Shown in pieces: positions 9,193-18,929 of a DNA stretch of 64,000 nt. The notes under the pieces are model-generated. The model was given only the letters and a program-made list of their open reading frames with translations, searched no databases and was not told the origin of the DNA. The first letter of the stretch is position 1. Each line of letters opens with the position of its first letter. The stretch covers positions 1-64,000 of the forward strand of contig NZ_BAABRO010000005.1 of NCBI RefSeq assembly GCF_039545035.1, written 5' to 3'. The translations under genes and the position numbers were made by a program. The stretch comes from Novipirellula caenicola (GTDB lineage Bacteria; Planctomycetota; Planctomycetia; Pirellulales; Pirellulaceae).

Positions 9193-10842
9193 TTAGAAGC
9201 GAGTTTGAAACTGAGTGTAGACAAATTGGGCATCGTCGTTGGACAACACGCCGGGCGTTTCGTCGTAGTAATCGCCGGCAAAGAATCGCGAGTAGCCAAT
9301 CAACATGCTGCTGCGTGGGTTCAAGTTGACGTTGATCGCGACGTCGATCTCGTGTCCTAATTCCTTGTCTTCGGCCAACGCCGTCGTGTTGTACGGCTGC
9401 ATCGTTACGCCGTAAGGCGTGGTCGATGTATCGAGCAGGAAGTAGTGGTACCACACCAACAGATTGACTTTGGGCCCAAGCACCGGAGTGATGAACTGCA
9501 TGTTGATGTCGTGAAGGTTACGACGACCAAACAAGTCCATGAAACCATTGTATTTGTGGGCCAATGGGAACAAGTGATCAAACGCGTCATCCCCGCGAGC
9601 AACAAAGTCCGAATCGCCGCCGGAGGCATAGTCATACCAGAACCACACCGTAGGTTTCCAATTGGCGACCTTCAGTTTGCGTCCCAAACCACCGGTAAAG
9701 AAGGCGGCATCGTGACTGCTGGCGTTGCTGTTAGTACCGAATTGAACTCCACCTTCGACTTCGTAAAGCAAATCGCCGTTGCTGCCTGCGACGCGTGACC
9801 CCAACGTGTGGTAGTCAAAATCATCGGTACTATCATCCAGCCCTAGGTAGTACAGATCCAAGGTACCGATGTCCAACCCTTTACGGGTTAGGTACGTGCC
9901 GAAAAAGTCAACGCTCTCGTCCGCGTCATCAATCTTGCTCTCGGTGGCAGCGTTGCGATTGACTGGATGAACGAAGAACCCATCCACATTCCAATCTTGA
10001 TTGGAATACATCAAACGTCCACCTTCGAACGTACGACGGGTGTTGGCCCAATCCAAGGGCGAGATCAATCGTTGGTTGCCGTATAGCAATTCTTGGCGTC
10101 CGACGCGTGCGGTCAGCTTGCTGCATCCGTCAGAGAACAAATTCACGTCTGCGAACAAGTTCTGAATCTCACCACGATTCTCTTCGATCGGGCGGTTGTT
10201 GAAAAACTCGCCTCCGGAATCCGCGTAAAGGTATTCACCATACAGACGAATGTATTCGTTCATGCGATAGTCCGAGAACAATCGCAAACGGGTCAACCAA
10301 AATTCGTCGTCACGTCCGGTCAACCCAAGTCCACGCATGCCATCTTCGTCGTGGTAGCGAACACGAACTTCGCCGCCGAGATCAAGCTTACCACCGGCAA
10401 GCCCCTTGAGTGAATCACCGAAAAACGAAGGCCCGTTGTAGCACGGATCATTCAAATAGCTGAAATCGTTGGCATAGAACACGCCGCCATAGGCGTTCTT
10501 CATCTTTTCTGTCGCTGCATCTTGCTGCTTTTTGGTGCAACAGGTGCTGTTGCAGCAACCACAGGACGTCGACGCATGTTCCACCGGTGCAGGTAATGCC
10601 TCGGGATAGATTGCCGTGTCCGACAACGGTGCAGCCTCGTCTTCGGCGATCGCTTCGGCTGCGGTGTAGTACGTATCGTTGACGACGCGGACGGCCGGCT
10701 CGACGAAAACGGTTTCCGTCGCGGAGTCCGATACACGGACATCACTATAGTTATCCGCCACTGCCGCATTGAGCGTGAACAAGGTCGAGAGAGCGGCCAG
10801 CAATGCGGCACGCGAACGGCGTCGTTTTGGGGTCGCCAACAT
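9193..10842 (-). CDS. Outer membrane beta-barrel protein, alginate-export-type porin
   Basis: 549 residues from the ATG at 10842, which has a good GAGGAAGGA upstream; the frame is open 40 codons further up but without signal-like sequence. A signal peptide ends at AAVA-DNY, followed by a short Cys-rich segment (CGCCNSTCC) that is odd for an exported protein. From about residue 140 the sequence alternates as in a beta barrel, with motifs typical of the alginate export family (ARVGRQELLYGNQRLI, then DWANTRRTFEGGRL) and a C-terminal aromatic/Phe ending (QFQTRF). It is divergent from the nitrate cluster with a 712-bp gap, so it may admit nitrate or another anion. That role is inference. Confidence 0.88.
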   Translation of the reverse strand: MLATPKRRRSRAALLAALSTLFTLNAAVADNYSDVRVSDSATETVFVEPAVRVVNDTYYTAAEAIAEDEAAPLSDTAIYPEALPAPVEHASTSCGCCNSTCCTKKQQDAATEKMKNAYGGVFYANDFSYLNDPCYNGPSFFGDSLKGLAGGKLDLGGEVRVRYHDEDGMRGLGLTGRDDEFWLTRLRLFSDYRMNEYIRLYGEYLYADSGGEFFNNRPIEENRGEIQNLFADVNLFSDGCSKLTARVGRQELLYGNQRLISPLDWANTRRTFEGGRLMYSNQDWNVDGFFVHPVNRNAATESKIDDADESVDFFGTYLTRKGLDIGTLDLYYLGLDDSTDDFDYHTLGSRVAGSNGDLLYEVEGGVQFGTNSNASSHDAAFFTGGLGRKLKVANWKPTVWFWYDYASGGDSDFVARGDDAFDHLFPLAHKYNGFMDLFGRRNLHDINMQFITPVLGPKVNLLVWYHYFLLDTSTTPYGVTMQPYNTTALAEDKELGHEIDVAINVNLNPRSSMLIGYSRFFAGDYYDETPGVLSNDDAQFVYTQFQTRF

Positions 10843-11554
10843 GGTGAGGTTCCTTCCTCGATGAATGATTTTTGCAAAACCAAAGTAAGGAGCCACGGAT
10901 TTGCAGCATGCGTTCCCGCGCTTCGTCGATGCGTTGACCGCATTAACAAGAACATCATTCATGGTGAGAATTCCTCATTCCCGCCAACCCCTTACCGTCT
11001 CAAGCAGAATCGAGACTACGGTTGCCATCGACATCCCAAAGGGGTGGGACCTGCAATTCGTGGCTGGCACTTAAAATGCGATCGATCGCACCAATCCGAA
11101 CGAGCGCCCCTAAACGGAACCGTCAATACAGGGGGCACTCAACCCGCATCTCTATCGACCATTAAACGGGACGATCATGGCTAGTGGGCCTCGATTGCGC
11201 CCTCATACGCCTGGAAGGGGTTGGCCATGCTTAACAAATAGGCAACTGCTGACATTCTAAGCGGATCCAAAACCGATACTCAAAATACAAAAACTGATAT
11301 TTCTTAGAAAACCAACGGCGTTACCGAGCTTCTGATTCCCGCAACGACAGCCTTATCGCGACTTATCCCACCTTAGCTCCGGCGTCCCCCTATCTAGACA
11401 GGCGGTTGGCCCATTTGTTGCCTAACACTGCAGACGGCAACGCAGCCCCCGACGGTGCTCGATCGCGTGCATCAGATGGCTGCGTTGTGTGTGTTTCCCT
11501 CCTACTTATCGCTATTCCACTTTTTCCGACGGCGTGATGCCAAGGTCTGTTTCT
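10843..11554. other. Long divergent intergenic region between the porin gene and the nitrate cluster
   Basis: 712 bp without a credible gene. It contains the porin Shine-Dalgarno next to 10842, a sigma-54-like element at 11064-11079 facing the nitrate genes, and a 5' leader of more than 450 bp if that element is used. I found no long hairpin typical of ANTAR-type attenuation, but folding was judged only by eye. Confidence 0.6.
11064..11079 (+). promoter_or_regulatory. Candidate sigma-54 promoter of the nitrate cluster
   Basis: CTGGCACTTAAAATGC has the exact GG-N10-GC spacing and the TGGCAC half of the sigma-54 consensus; the second half is ATGC where TTGC is usual. It lies about 475 bp upstream of the chosen start of the NrtA-like gene. 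Sigma-54 control of nitrogen genes is common in other bacteria. One match in a 712-bp region can arise by chance. Confidence 0.4.
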
Positions 11555-13075
11555 ATGCCCTCCGTAACCCTCTATCGATCTTTCTCGACCTTCGCTCGAT
11601 GCGGCTCCGTTTTTTCCTTGGCTGCATGCTTGTTGATGATGACGGCCGGCTGCGGAGGATCCAAGATCACACTGGAGGACTTGGAGGCCGCCGCCGAGAA
11701 GGTAATGCAAGAAACTGCATCCGAGGAAGCGACGGGCGCGGAACCCGCGGTCATCGCCGAGATGCTGGACATCGAAAAGCCATCGCTGAAGTTTGGCTTC
11801 ATCAAGCTAACCGACTGTGCACCGCTGGTGATTGCGAAAGAGAAGGGGTACTTCCAGGACGAAGGGCTGAACGTCGAAATCGAAGCCCAATCGAATTGGA
11901 AAGTGTTGCTGGACCGCGTCATCGACGGGCAGCTTGATGGTGCTCATATGTTGGCCGGACAACCGATCGGAGCCACCATCGGATTTGGCACCAAAGCACA
12001 CATCATCACCGCTTACAGCTTGGATTACAACGGAAACGGCATCACGGTCAGCAACGAGATCTGGAGCCAGATGCAAGAGAACGACGAAAGTTTGAAGTCG
12101 CCAACGCCGCCGCATCCGATCTCGGCAAAGCCGCTCAAGCCGATTGTGGATCGCTACAAGCAGGACGGCAAAGAATTCAACATGGGGATGGTGTTCCCCG
12201 TCAGCACACATAACTACGAAATTCGTTACTGGCTGGCAGCCGCCGGCATCCACCCTGGTTTCTATAACAAAGACAACATCACCGGAATGGTGGACGCCGA
12301 CGTCTTGCTTTCGGTCACTCCGCCGCCGCAAATGCCGTCGACGCTCGAAGCCGGCACGATTCTAGGTTACTGTGTCGGCGAACCTTGGAACCAGCAAGCG
12401 GTTGCCAAGGGCATCGGCGTCCCGATCACGACCAACTACGACATTTGGAAGAACAACCCTGAAAAGGTGTTCGGGGTTTCGGCCGAGTGGAACGAGAAGT
12501 ATCCGAACACGCATGTTGCGATTGTCAAAGCACTGATTCGAGCAGGCAAGTGGCTCGACGAAACCGATGCCGATGGCAATCTGACCAACCGTGAAGAAGC
12601 CGCTACGATCCTCAGTGGCAAGGACTATGTCGGTGCCGACGAGGAGCTTATCAAAAAGAGCATGACCGGGACCTTTGTCTTTCAGAAGACTGATGTTCGT
12701 CCGATGCCCGATTTCAACGTGTTCTTCAAACACTACGCCAGCTATCCGCACTACAGCGATTGCATTTGGTTCCTGACCCAAATGCGTCGTTGGGGGCAGA
12801 TCACCGAAAGCAAGCCGGCCAAGTGGTACGAAGAAACGGCCAAAGAAGTCTACAAACCTGAGATCTACCGCAAGGCCGCCGCAATGTTGGTGGCCGAAGG
12901 CAAGATCGCGAAAACCGAAATTCCTGAAGACGACTACGACGGCTATCGGCCGCCTACCAACGAGTTTATCGACGGCAACACCTACGATGCTCGGGACCCG
13001 ATTGGCTACATCAACAGCTTTGTGATTGGCAACAAAGATGGCGACGCTGCCGACGCCAAGCCCACTGAGCAATAA
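11555..13075 (+). CDS. nrtA: NrtA-like nitrate ABC transporter substrate-binding lipoprotein
   Basis: 506 residues from the ATG at 11555; ATGs at 11537 and 11489 are in frame but give unlikely signal sequences. Lipobox MTAGC (lipidated Cys33). The body matches the NrtA/SsuA/TauA-like periplasmic binding fold: [21 protein letters not shown], then a region with QPIGATIGF and [12 protein letters not shown], characteristic of nitrate/bicarbonate binders such as NrtA and CmpA. Nitrate is preferred because nitrate and nitrite reductases lie downstream. Lipid anchoring keeps it at a membrane near the permease. Confidence 0.92.
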   Translation: MPSVTLYRSFSTFARCGSVFSLAACLLMMTAGCGGSKITLEDLEAAAEKVMQETASEEATGAEPAVIAEMLDIEKPSLKFGFIKLTDCAPLVIAKEKGYFQDEGLNVEIEAQSNWKVLLDRVIDGQLDGAHMLAGQPIGATIGFGTKAHIITAYSLDYNGNGITVSNEIWSQMQENDESLKSPTPPHPISAKPLKPIVDRYKQDGKEFNMGMVFPVSTHNYEIRYWLAAAGIHPGFYNKDNITGMVDADVLLSVTPPPQMPSTLEAGTILGYCVGEPWNQQAVAKGIGVPITTNYDIWKNNPEKVFGVSAEWNEKYPNTHVAIVKALIRAGKWLDETDADGNLTNREEAATILSGKDYVGADEELIKKSMTGTFVFQKTDVRPMPDFNVFFKHYASYPHYSDCIWFLTQMRRWGQITESKPAKWYEETAKEVYKPEIYRKAAAMLVAEGKIAKTEIPEDDYDGYRPPTNEFIDGNTYDARDPIGYINSFVIGNKDGDAADAKPTEQ

Positions 13076-13125
13076 GGCATCGACGTCGCGAACCGGTTGA
13101 CAAATCAGTTTGACATTTCTGTCTC

Positions 13126-13160
13126 CTCTCCCCCGCGTCGTAGCCTGTCGCGGGGGAGAG
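13126..13160 (+). promoter_or_regulatory. Strong hairpin in the nrtA-nrtB gap
   Basis: CTCTCCCCCGCG (13126-13137) pairs perfectly with CGCGGGGGAGAG (13149-13160) around an 11-nt loop, 50 bp after the NrtA stop in a 320-bp gap. No T-run follows directly. In transporter operons such hairpins often protect the upstream mRNA or cause partial termination, giving more binding protein than permease. That role is inferred. The rest of the gap (13161-13395) shows nothing else. Confidence 0.65.
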
Positions 13161-13395
13161 CGGGGTTCGGAAGAAAGTCAGTTGTCATTTTTATAGCGAC
13201 GTCTTTCCTGGGTCGTCATGGTGCCTGGCCTGCGGGCCGGCACCGGTCAACGGGAAACGACTGGGCGAAGCAACCCCAGACCAATTGCGTAAGCAGGCTC
13301 TGGGTCTGCCGCCACCGAAACGAAGCCCCCGAAACCAAACACCTCCATCGACCATCGCGTCGCAAAAACACAACAACCGTAACCGAGAGAAAAAG

Positions 13396-14511
13396 ATGAA
13401 TTGGCGTGGAACCGCTTTAAAATTTTGCAACGTCACCGGGATGCCGATTTTCGAGCCGTTCGTGCGACTCGCCGCTGGCGAAGATCCACGTGAACAATTC
13501 AAGGGGATCGCAAAATTTGTTTTGCTGCCGATTGTCGCAATCGCCTTGTTCATCGGTGCATGGTCGTTGGCCGCCAAGACGGTTGTCACCGAAAGCATGC
13601 AACTGCCAAGTCCTTCGGCGACCTGGCAAGCCGGTGCGGATTTGTTCTCGATGCACTTTGCCCAACGCTCCGAAGATCAGCTGAAAAAACGCGAGATGCT
13701 TGCCGATGCGATCCATTTCATGGTGCAAGCTAAAACGCTCGAGAAGCAAGCTGCCGCGGTACCCGCGACTGAACAAGAAGCCTTGCTCGCCAACGCAATG
13801 ATCTACAAAAAGAAGGCACTGCAAGCGGCGAACTATGTGCCATCGAGTGCTCCGACCTTTATCGACCAAATCGTCACCAGTTTGAAAACTGTCTTTTTTG
13901 GTTTCGCCATCGCCACCTTGATCGCGGTCCCGTTGGGAGTGCTGTGTGGCATGAGCCCGTGGTTCAACGCTGCGTTGACGCCGGCGATTCAGATGTTCAA
14001 ACCGGTCAGCCCGCTGGCTTGGTTGCCGTTGGCCAGCCTCGTCATCATTTGGGCTTATAGCAATTCACAACCAGGCGAAACGCTGTTTGAAAAAGCATTC
14101 TTGATCTCGGCGGTCACGGTCTCGCTCTGCTCGCTGTGGCCGACGCTGGTCAACACCACCCTTGGCGTTGCCAGCGTCGACAAGGATTACTTGAATGTCG
14201 CTCGTGTGCTGAAGCTGACGTGGTCTCAAAAGCTGTTCAAGATCATTTTGCCCGCCAGTCTGCCGCTGATGTTTGCGGGCCTGCGAATCAGTCTGGGTGT
14301 CGGATGGATGGTGCTGATTGCTGCGGACATGTTGGCCCAAAACCCGGGGCTGGGCAAGTTTGTTTGGGACGAATTCCAGAACGGCAGCAGCACGACCTAT
14401 GCACGAATTGCATTCAGTGTCTTGATCATTGGTCTGATCGGCTTGGTCTTGGACCGGATCATGATTTGTCTACGCAACATGGTTAGTTTCGGAAACCCGG
14501 TCGCGGGCTAG
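13396..14511 (+). CDS. nrtB: NrtB-like nitrate ABC transporter permease
   Basis: 371 residues from the ATG at 13396 (preceded by GAGAGAAAAAG). One N-terminal membrane helix (about 39-57) is followed by an insert of about 95 residues rich in Ala, Lys and Gln, probably helical and extracytoplasmic. Then comes the BPD_transp_1 core of about five helices from residue 155 (TFIDQIVTSLKTVFFGFAIA), with the EAA-like loop around GVASVDKDYLNVARVLKLT. NrtB homologues are usually about 275 residues, so the insert is an extra. It should pair with the NrtC- and NrtD-like ATPases. Confidence 0.92.
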   Translation: MNWRGTALKFCNVTGMPIFEPFVRLAAGEDPREQFKGIAKFVLLPIVAIALFIGAWSLAAKTVVTESMQLPSPSATWQAGADLFSMHFAQRSEDQLKKREMLADAIHFMVQAKTLEKQAAAVPATEQEALLANAMIYKKKALQAANYVPSSAPTFIDQIVTSLKTVFFGFAIATLIAVPLGVLCGMSPWFNAALTPAIQMFKPVSPLAWLPLASLVIIWAYSNSQPGETLFEKAFLISAVTVSLCSLWPTLVNTTLGVASVDKDYLNVARVLKLTWSQKLFKIILPASLPLMFAGLRISLGVGWMVLIAADMLAQNPGLGKFVWDEFQNGSSTTYARIAFSVLIIGLIGLVLDRIMICLRNMVSFGNPVAG

Positions 14512-14563
14512 AACCTAGGCGTTCCTTGTCCACAAACCTTACTCACCACCAACGAGAGCAACA

Positions 14564-15511
14564 ATGAGCGTCGCCATCCTTGCTGATCCAGCAATCGAGA
14601 CACGACTCGACAACTCGCCACCGAATCCGATTCTGACGATGCGTAACGTATCGAAGGGGTATGGCAGTGGGGTGACTCGCAATGAAGTATTGCAGAACAT
14701 CAACCTGAATATCCGCGAAGGCGAATTTCTAGCGGTGGTTGGTTTTTCCGGAAGCGGCAAGACCACCTTCACACAGTTGTTGGCCGGTTTGATCCAGCCC
14801 GACAGTGGAGAGATTTTGATGGAAGGCGAACCGGTCACGGGGCCGGGGCCGGATCGCGGATTGGTGTTCCAAAACTATTCGCTGCTGCCGTGGTTAACCG
14901 TACGCGGCAACATCGCATTGTCAGTCGACAGCGTGTTTCGCCACTGGGGCAAAGGCGAACGCCGCGATCATGTCGAAAAATTCATCGAGATGGTCGGCCT
15001 CAGCCACGCGGCCCATCGTCACCCGCATGAATTGTCGGGCGGCATGCGGCAACGCACTTCGTTGGCACGCACATTGGCGATGAAACCCAAAGTGCTGTTG
15101 TTGGACGAGCCTCTTTCCGCTCTCGATGCATTGACGCGTAGCGTGTTGCAAGAAGAGATTTTGAAGATTTGGGAAGAGGAACGTCAAACGTGTTTGATGA
15201 TCACCAACGATGTTGACGAAGCGATCTTGGTTGCCGATCGCATCGTCGCGCTCAACCCAGGCCCGCGGGCGTCGCTGGGGCCGATCTTCACGGTCGAGCT
15301 TGACCGCCCGCGTGACAAATCGGCGCTGAATCACAACGAACGTTTTAAAGGACTGCGAAACGCCGTGACCAATTACTTGGTGGCCGTCCGCCAAAAATCA
15401 CGTAGCGACGAAGCAGCCGGTTCGACCGCACCGAAGTTTGAACTACCCGACATCGATCCCATCAGTTTGACGAAGCCGCATCGCTTGATCGTCAATTCAC
15501 CAGCTCAGTAA
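14564..15511 (+). CDS. nrtC: NrtC-like nitrate ABC transporter ATPase with substituted switch His
   Basis: 315 residues. Walker [11 protein letters not shown]-loop [10 protein letters not shown], signature LSGGM and Walker B VLLLDEP are intact. In the switch (H-loop) the usual ITHDVDEA reads MITNDVDEA: Asn215 (codon AAC) replaces the His, while the neighbouring NrtD keeps it. The 50-residue tail after the ATPase core is not the NrtA-like domain fused to cyanobacterial NrtC. With NrtD (signature LSQGM) it would form an asymmetric dimer in which one composite site may hydrolyse ATP poorly. Confidence 0.92.
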   Translation: MSVAILADPAIETRLDNSPPNPILTMRNVSKGYGSGVTRNEVLQNINLNIREGEFLAVVGFSGSGKTTFTQLLAGLIQPDSGEILMEGEPVTGPGPDRGLVFQNYSLLPWLTVRGNIALSVDSVFRHWGKGERRDHVEKFIEMVGLSHAAHRHPHELSGGMRQRTSLARTLAMKPKVLLLDEPLSALDALTRSVLQEEILKIWEEERQTCLMITNDVDEAILVADRIVALNPGPRASLGPIFTVELDRPRDKSALNHNERFKGLRNAVTNYLVAVRQKSRSDEAAGSTAPKFELPDIDPISLTKPHRLIVNSPAQ

Positions 15512-15529
15512 TTACAAAACGGAAAAAAA

Positions 15530-16384
15530 ATGGCTGGCTACGTAGAAATGTTTCGTCTCGGCAAGACGTACGACACGCTGAAAGGTCCGGCGGTCATTGT
15601 CGAAGACTTTAATTTGAACATGAAGCAGGGCGAATACGCGAGTCTGTTGGGACACTCGGGGTGTGGTAAAAGCACCGTGTTGATGATGGTCGCGGGGCTC
15701 TGTGATATCACCGACGGCGGCGTGGTGGTTGCCAATCACGAAATCGATGGCCCCGGTCCCGATCGCGGGATCGTATTCCAATCGCCCTGTTTGATGCCGT
15801 GGATGACGGCGATCGAAAACGTGCTGTTGGGCGTCGATCAAGTCTACCCGCACGCGACCAAGAAACAGCGTCACGATTTGTCGGCGTATTACTTGTCGCT
15901 CGTTGGGTTGGGCAACAACCTACGCACACGTGCGTCGGATCTAAGCCAAGGCATGCAACAACGCGTGGGCATTGCTCGTGCGTTTGCCCTGAAACCCAAA
16001 ATGCTGTTGCTGGACGAACCGTTCGGAATGCTCGACTCGCTGACTCGTATGGAACTGCAAGAGATCCTGCTCGAGATTCTGATGCGAGACAAAGTCACCA
16101 CGATGATGATCACCCACGATGTCGACGAGGCTCTGTTCATGAGCGACCGCGTCGTGATGATGACCAATGGCCCGCGTGCGACGGTCGGTGCCATTTTTGA
16201 CATTCCGTTTGATCGCCCCCGTGTTCGTACCGAGGTGCTCGAGCACCCCGAGTATTATGATTACCGCGAAAAACTACTCTGTTTCTTAGAGGAACAAGAC
16301 CACAAGAAGTTGAAACAAGACGTCGTGAAGCTTGAAGCCAAGAAGGCGGAAAGCGTCAACGAGGAGGACTCTGTATGTGCCTAG
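15530..16384 (+). CDS. nrtD: NrtD-like nitrate ABC transporter ATPase
   Basis: 284 residues. Walker [11 protein letters not shown]-loop [10 protein letters not shown], signature LSQGMQQR, Walker B MLLLDEP and the intact switch MITHDVDEA (His196). The sequence GPGPDRG after the first strand pair is typical of the NrtC/NrtD/SsuB group. The Lys/Glu-rich C-terminus is charged and helical. It starts 18 bp after nrtC. Its last codons overlap the GAF gene by 10 bp in another frame, which points to translational coupling. Confidence 0.93.
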   Translation: MAGYVEMFRLGKTYDTLKGPAVIVEDFNLNMKQGEYASLLGHSGCGKSTVLMMVAGLCDITDGGVVVANHEIDGPGPDRGIVFQSPCLMPWMTAIENVLLGVDQVYPHATKKQRHDLSAYYLSLVGLGNNLRTRASDLSQGMQQRVGIARAFALKPKMLLLDEPFGMLDSLTRMELQEILLEILMRDKVTTMMITHDVDEALFMSDRVVMMTNGPRATVGAIFDIPFDRPRVRTEVLEHPEYYDYREKLLCFLEEQDHKKLKQDVVKLEAKKAESVNEEDSVCA

Positions 16385-17235
16385 CATTACCGAGCCAACT
16401 CTCCAATGCTTTTTTGTGTGACGTCCGCGCTTACGATGTCCATGACAACCGATGTGTTGACAACTCAGGCGAATCGGAACTCGATCGATTGGCCATCGAG
16501 TGTCTGCAAACCGGAACCGCTCAAGTGGTGACGTTACAGCAAGATCCCTGCGGCGCGGCGCTAGCGTTTCCCGTCTTTCGCGCCGACGCGATCGTTTCGA
16601 TCGTCGTCTTGGCTACCGCGGCAAACGACCAGACGCCAGGCGTATTCGAAGTATGGTCGCCGGTGGGCGTCTACGAAGAAGTCGCACTGAGCTCGGGCTA
16701 TTACGGCAATCTAGCACGTTTCCAGAACGTTTCGTCCTTCATTCGCTTTGAAAAGGGCTCGGGACTTCCCGGACAGGTCTGGAACTCACTGCGATCGATC
16801 ATCCATAACGACCTAGCCAACCACCCCGGTTTTCTACGTGCTGCTGGCGCAAGCGCCGGAACGCTGGAAACCGCGATTGGGATTCCGGTTGCCGGTGAAA
16901 ACTACGTCGCATCGGTGATGTTGCTTAGCAGCAAAGCCACGCCGATGGCGCGTGGTTTTGAGGTTTGGCGAGCGGATGCCGATGGTGGCTACACGCTCGA
17001 ATCCGCCAGCTACCCCGACCCTGGAATCGAACTTTCGATCGGTACGTCCATGCCCGCGAATTCGGGCATTCCAGCGCTAGCGTCCGAGCACGGCGGAGCC
17101 ACCGTATCAGAAAACCCGGCGATTTTGCGTTCGGGTCGATCATTCGGCGAAGACGTCACTCCGATCCAAGGTTGTCTTGCGATCCCATTTTATGAATCCG
17201 ACGCCATCACCAGCGTTACTGTGTTGTTGTTTTAA
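16375..17235 (+). CDS. Tandem GAF-domain protein inside the nitrate operon
   Basis: 286 residues, starting inside nrtD (ATG at 16375). Two similar blocks are visible: [20 protein letters not shown] (about 90-110) with [12 protein letters not shown] (about 125-136), and [15 protein letters not shown] (about 197-211) with a shorter continuation. Both match the GAF/phytochrome-type sensor fold. There is no DNA-binding, kinase or membrane part, so it is a stand-alone sensor or adaptor. Position between the transporter and reductase genes suggests it senses nitrate, nitrite or redox state and acts through a partner not seen here. This function is inferred. Confidence 0.82.
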   Translation: MCLALPSQLSNAFLCDVRAYDVHDNRCVDNSGESELDRLAIECLQTGTAQVVTLQQDPCGAALAFPVFRADAIVSIVVLATAANDQTPGVFEVWSPVGVYEEVALSSGYYGNLARFQNVSSFIRFEKGSGLPGQVWNSLRSIIHNDLANHPGFLRAAGASAGTLETAIGIPVAGENYVASVMLLSSKATPMARGFEVWRADADGGYTLESASYPDPGIELSIGTSMPANSGIPALASEHGGATVSENPAILRSGRSFGEDVTPIQGCLAIPFYESDAITSVTVLLF

Positions 17236-17237
17236 TC

Positions 17238-18929
17238 ATGGCCATCGCACTCCCTATCGTTCAGTCGTCACCTGACTTGGTCGAGCAATTGCTGACCGAG
17301 CAGCAGTCGCTTTCGGCTGTGGAACAATTCAGTTCCACGCATGACAGCGAAGCGAGTGCAGCGCCGGCACAGGCACGTTATTACCGCAGCCTGATGCCCG
17401 CGTCACCTCCGGGGCCGGGACAACAATACTCGTTCGACGTTGATCTCGATCAATGCAGTGGCTGCAAAGCGTGCGTGGTCGCGTGTCACACCATGAACGG
17501 ATTGGACGAAGACGAAAGTTGGCGACGTGTTGGGACGTTGACGATCGGTGAACCCGAGGCACCGCGAATTCAACACGTCACGACCGCTTGCCACCACTGC
17601 GAAGACCCCGGGTGTTTAAACGGATGCCCTGTCAAAGCCTACGAAAAGGATCCTCAGACGGGAATTGTCCGTCACCTCGATGACCAATGTATCGGCTGTA
17701 AATACTGCACGATGATGTGCCCGTACGAGGTTCCGCAATACAGCGAACGATTGGGGATTGTCCGTAAATGCGACATGTGCCACCAACGTTTGTCCGCCGG
17801 CGAAGCTCCCGCGTGTGTGCAGGCGTGTCCAAACGAAGCCATCTCGATCGCGGTGGTCAACATTGCTGAGACCGAATTCACTTCGGACGACCGGATCGCG
17901 GCCGGTGCCCCGGTATCGACGATCACGAAACCCACAACGAACTATCGCAGCGATTTCGGTGATGCGGCCAAGAATGCAACGCCTCAAGACATCGGGGTGG
18001 ATCATGTGGCCGAGAGCCATTGGCCATTGGCCGTGATGTTGGTGGCCACGCAAGTCTCGGTGGGAATGATCTTCGTCGAGCGATTTGCCGCGACATTGGC
18101 TTGGATTTCCGGGCACGATCACTCGATCATGGCAACACGATCCATTTTGCTAGTCGCGTTGCTGATTGGTGGCATCGGATTGAACATCGCATCGCTACAC
18201 CTCGGTCAACCTCTGCGAGCTTGGCGAGTCTTTTTAGGTTTGAAAACGAGCTGGCTCAGCCGCGAAGCCGTTGTGCTGGGCAAATACGTGGGACTGCTAA
18301 CCGCTGCCACCGCACTGTATTGGTTACCGGTCGTTAGCAACTACCTGCCGCAATCGATCCAAGCGTGGATCCCCGCAATTCCTGCTTGGGCTGCAAGCTT
18401 GACCCTTGTGATGGCGATCATCGTCGGCGTCGCGGGGCTGTTCAGTAGCGCCATGATCTACATCGCAACGCGTCGCCAGATTTGGCGAAGCTCGCGAACC
18501 TTGATTCGCTTTATGGGAACCGCGGTGGTTGCCGGAGCCATTGGGGTACTGCCCATGTTGATCCTGCAGGGTGAAAGCCGTTTCATTTCCGTGGCAATCA
18601 CGATGCTTGGCTTGATCACATTAGCCAGCAAAGCAGCTTGGGAATGGAGCGTGCATCTAAATCCCAACGGACGTGGGGATGCCTACGATCGTCGCTCGCG
18701 TCGCTTGGTGCATCGATCACTATCGCGGCTTGCCCGTTCTCGGATGCTGGCGGCCAATGCGGGTTTGGGATTGTTGTGCGTGGTCGCTGCGGCCACTTTC
18801 GTTTCTCCATGGACTGCGGCCACGCTTGCCATTGCGGCCGGATTGATTGTGATCGGCGGCGAGATTGCCGAACGACTGCTTTATTTCATGAGTGTTGTTT
18901 ACGACCGGATGCCAGGAACTTTCCGATGA
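17238..18929 (+). CDS. DmsB-DmsC fusion: four-cluster ferredoxin subunit with membrane anchor
   Basis: 563 residues, 2 nt after the GAF gene. Residues about 63-210 form a DmsB/NrfC-type electron-transfer subunit with sixteen Cys in four motifs: C73/76/79/83, C118/121/126/130, C151/154/157/161, C178/181/193/197. From about residue 255 there are about eight transmembrane helices of the DmsC kind (quinol-oxidising anchor). In other bacteria these are separate proteins serving molybdenum reductases. Its stop overlaps the nitrate reductase start (ATGA), so it probably passes electrons from the quinol pool to that enzyme. Confidence 0.93.
   Translation: MAIALPIVQSSPDLVEQLLTEQQSLSAVEQFSSTHDSEASAAPAQARYYRSLMPASPPGPGQQYSFDVDLDQCSGCKACVVACHTMNGLDEDESWRRVGTLTIGEPEAPRIQHVTTACHHCEDPGCLNGCPVKAYEKDPQTGIVRHLDDQCIGCKYCTMMCPYEVPQYSERLGIVRKCDMCHQRLSAGEAPACVQACPNEAISIAVVNIAETEFTSDDRIAAGAPVSTITKPTTNYRSDFGDAAKNATPQDIGVDHVAESHWPLAVMLVATQVSVGMIFVERFAATLAWISGHDHSIMATRSILLVALLIGGIGLNIASLHLGQPLRAWRVFLGLKTSWLSREAVVLGKYVGLLTAATALYWLPVVSNYLPQSIQAWIPAIPAWAASLTLVMAIIVGVAGLFSSAMIYIATRRQIWRSSRTLIRFMGTAVVAGAIGVLPMLILQGESRFISVAITMLGLITLASKAAWEWSVHLNPNGRGDAYDRRSRRLVHRSLSRLARSRMLAANAGLGLLCVVAAATFVSPWTAATLAIAAGLIVIGGEIAERLLYFMSVVYDRMPGTFR

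Noticed and set aside
11555-16384. Taurine, sulfonate or bicarbonate transporter
   Set aside because: NrtA, CmpA and SsuA families are similar, but adjacent nitrate and nitrite reductases and the co-directional arrangement favour nitrate.
18638-18925. 96-codon N-terminal extension of the nitrate reductase
   Set aside because: It overlaps the DmsC membrane region in another frame; the ATGA overlap start at 18926 gives the usual NasA start.
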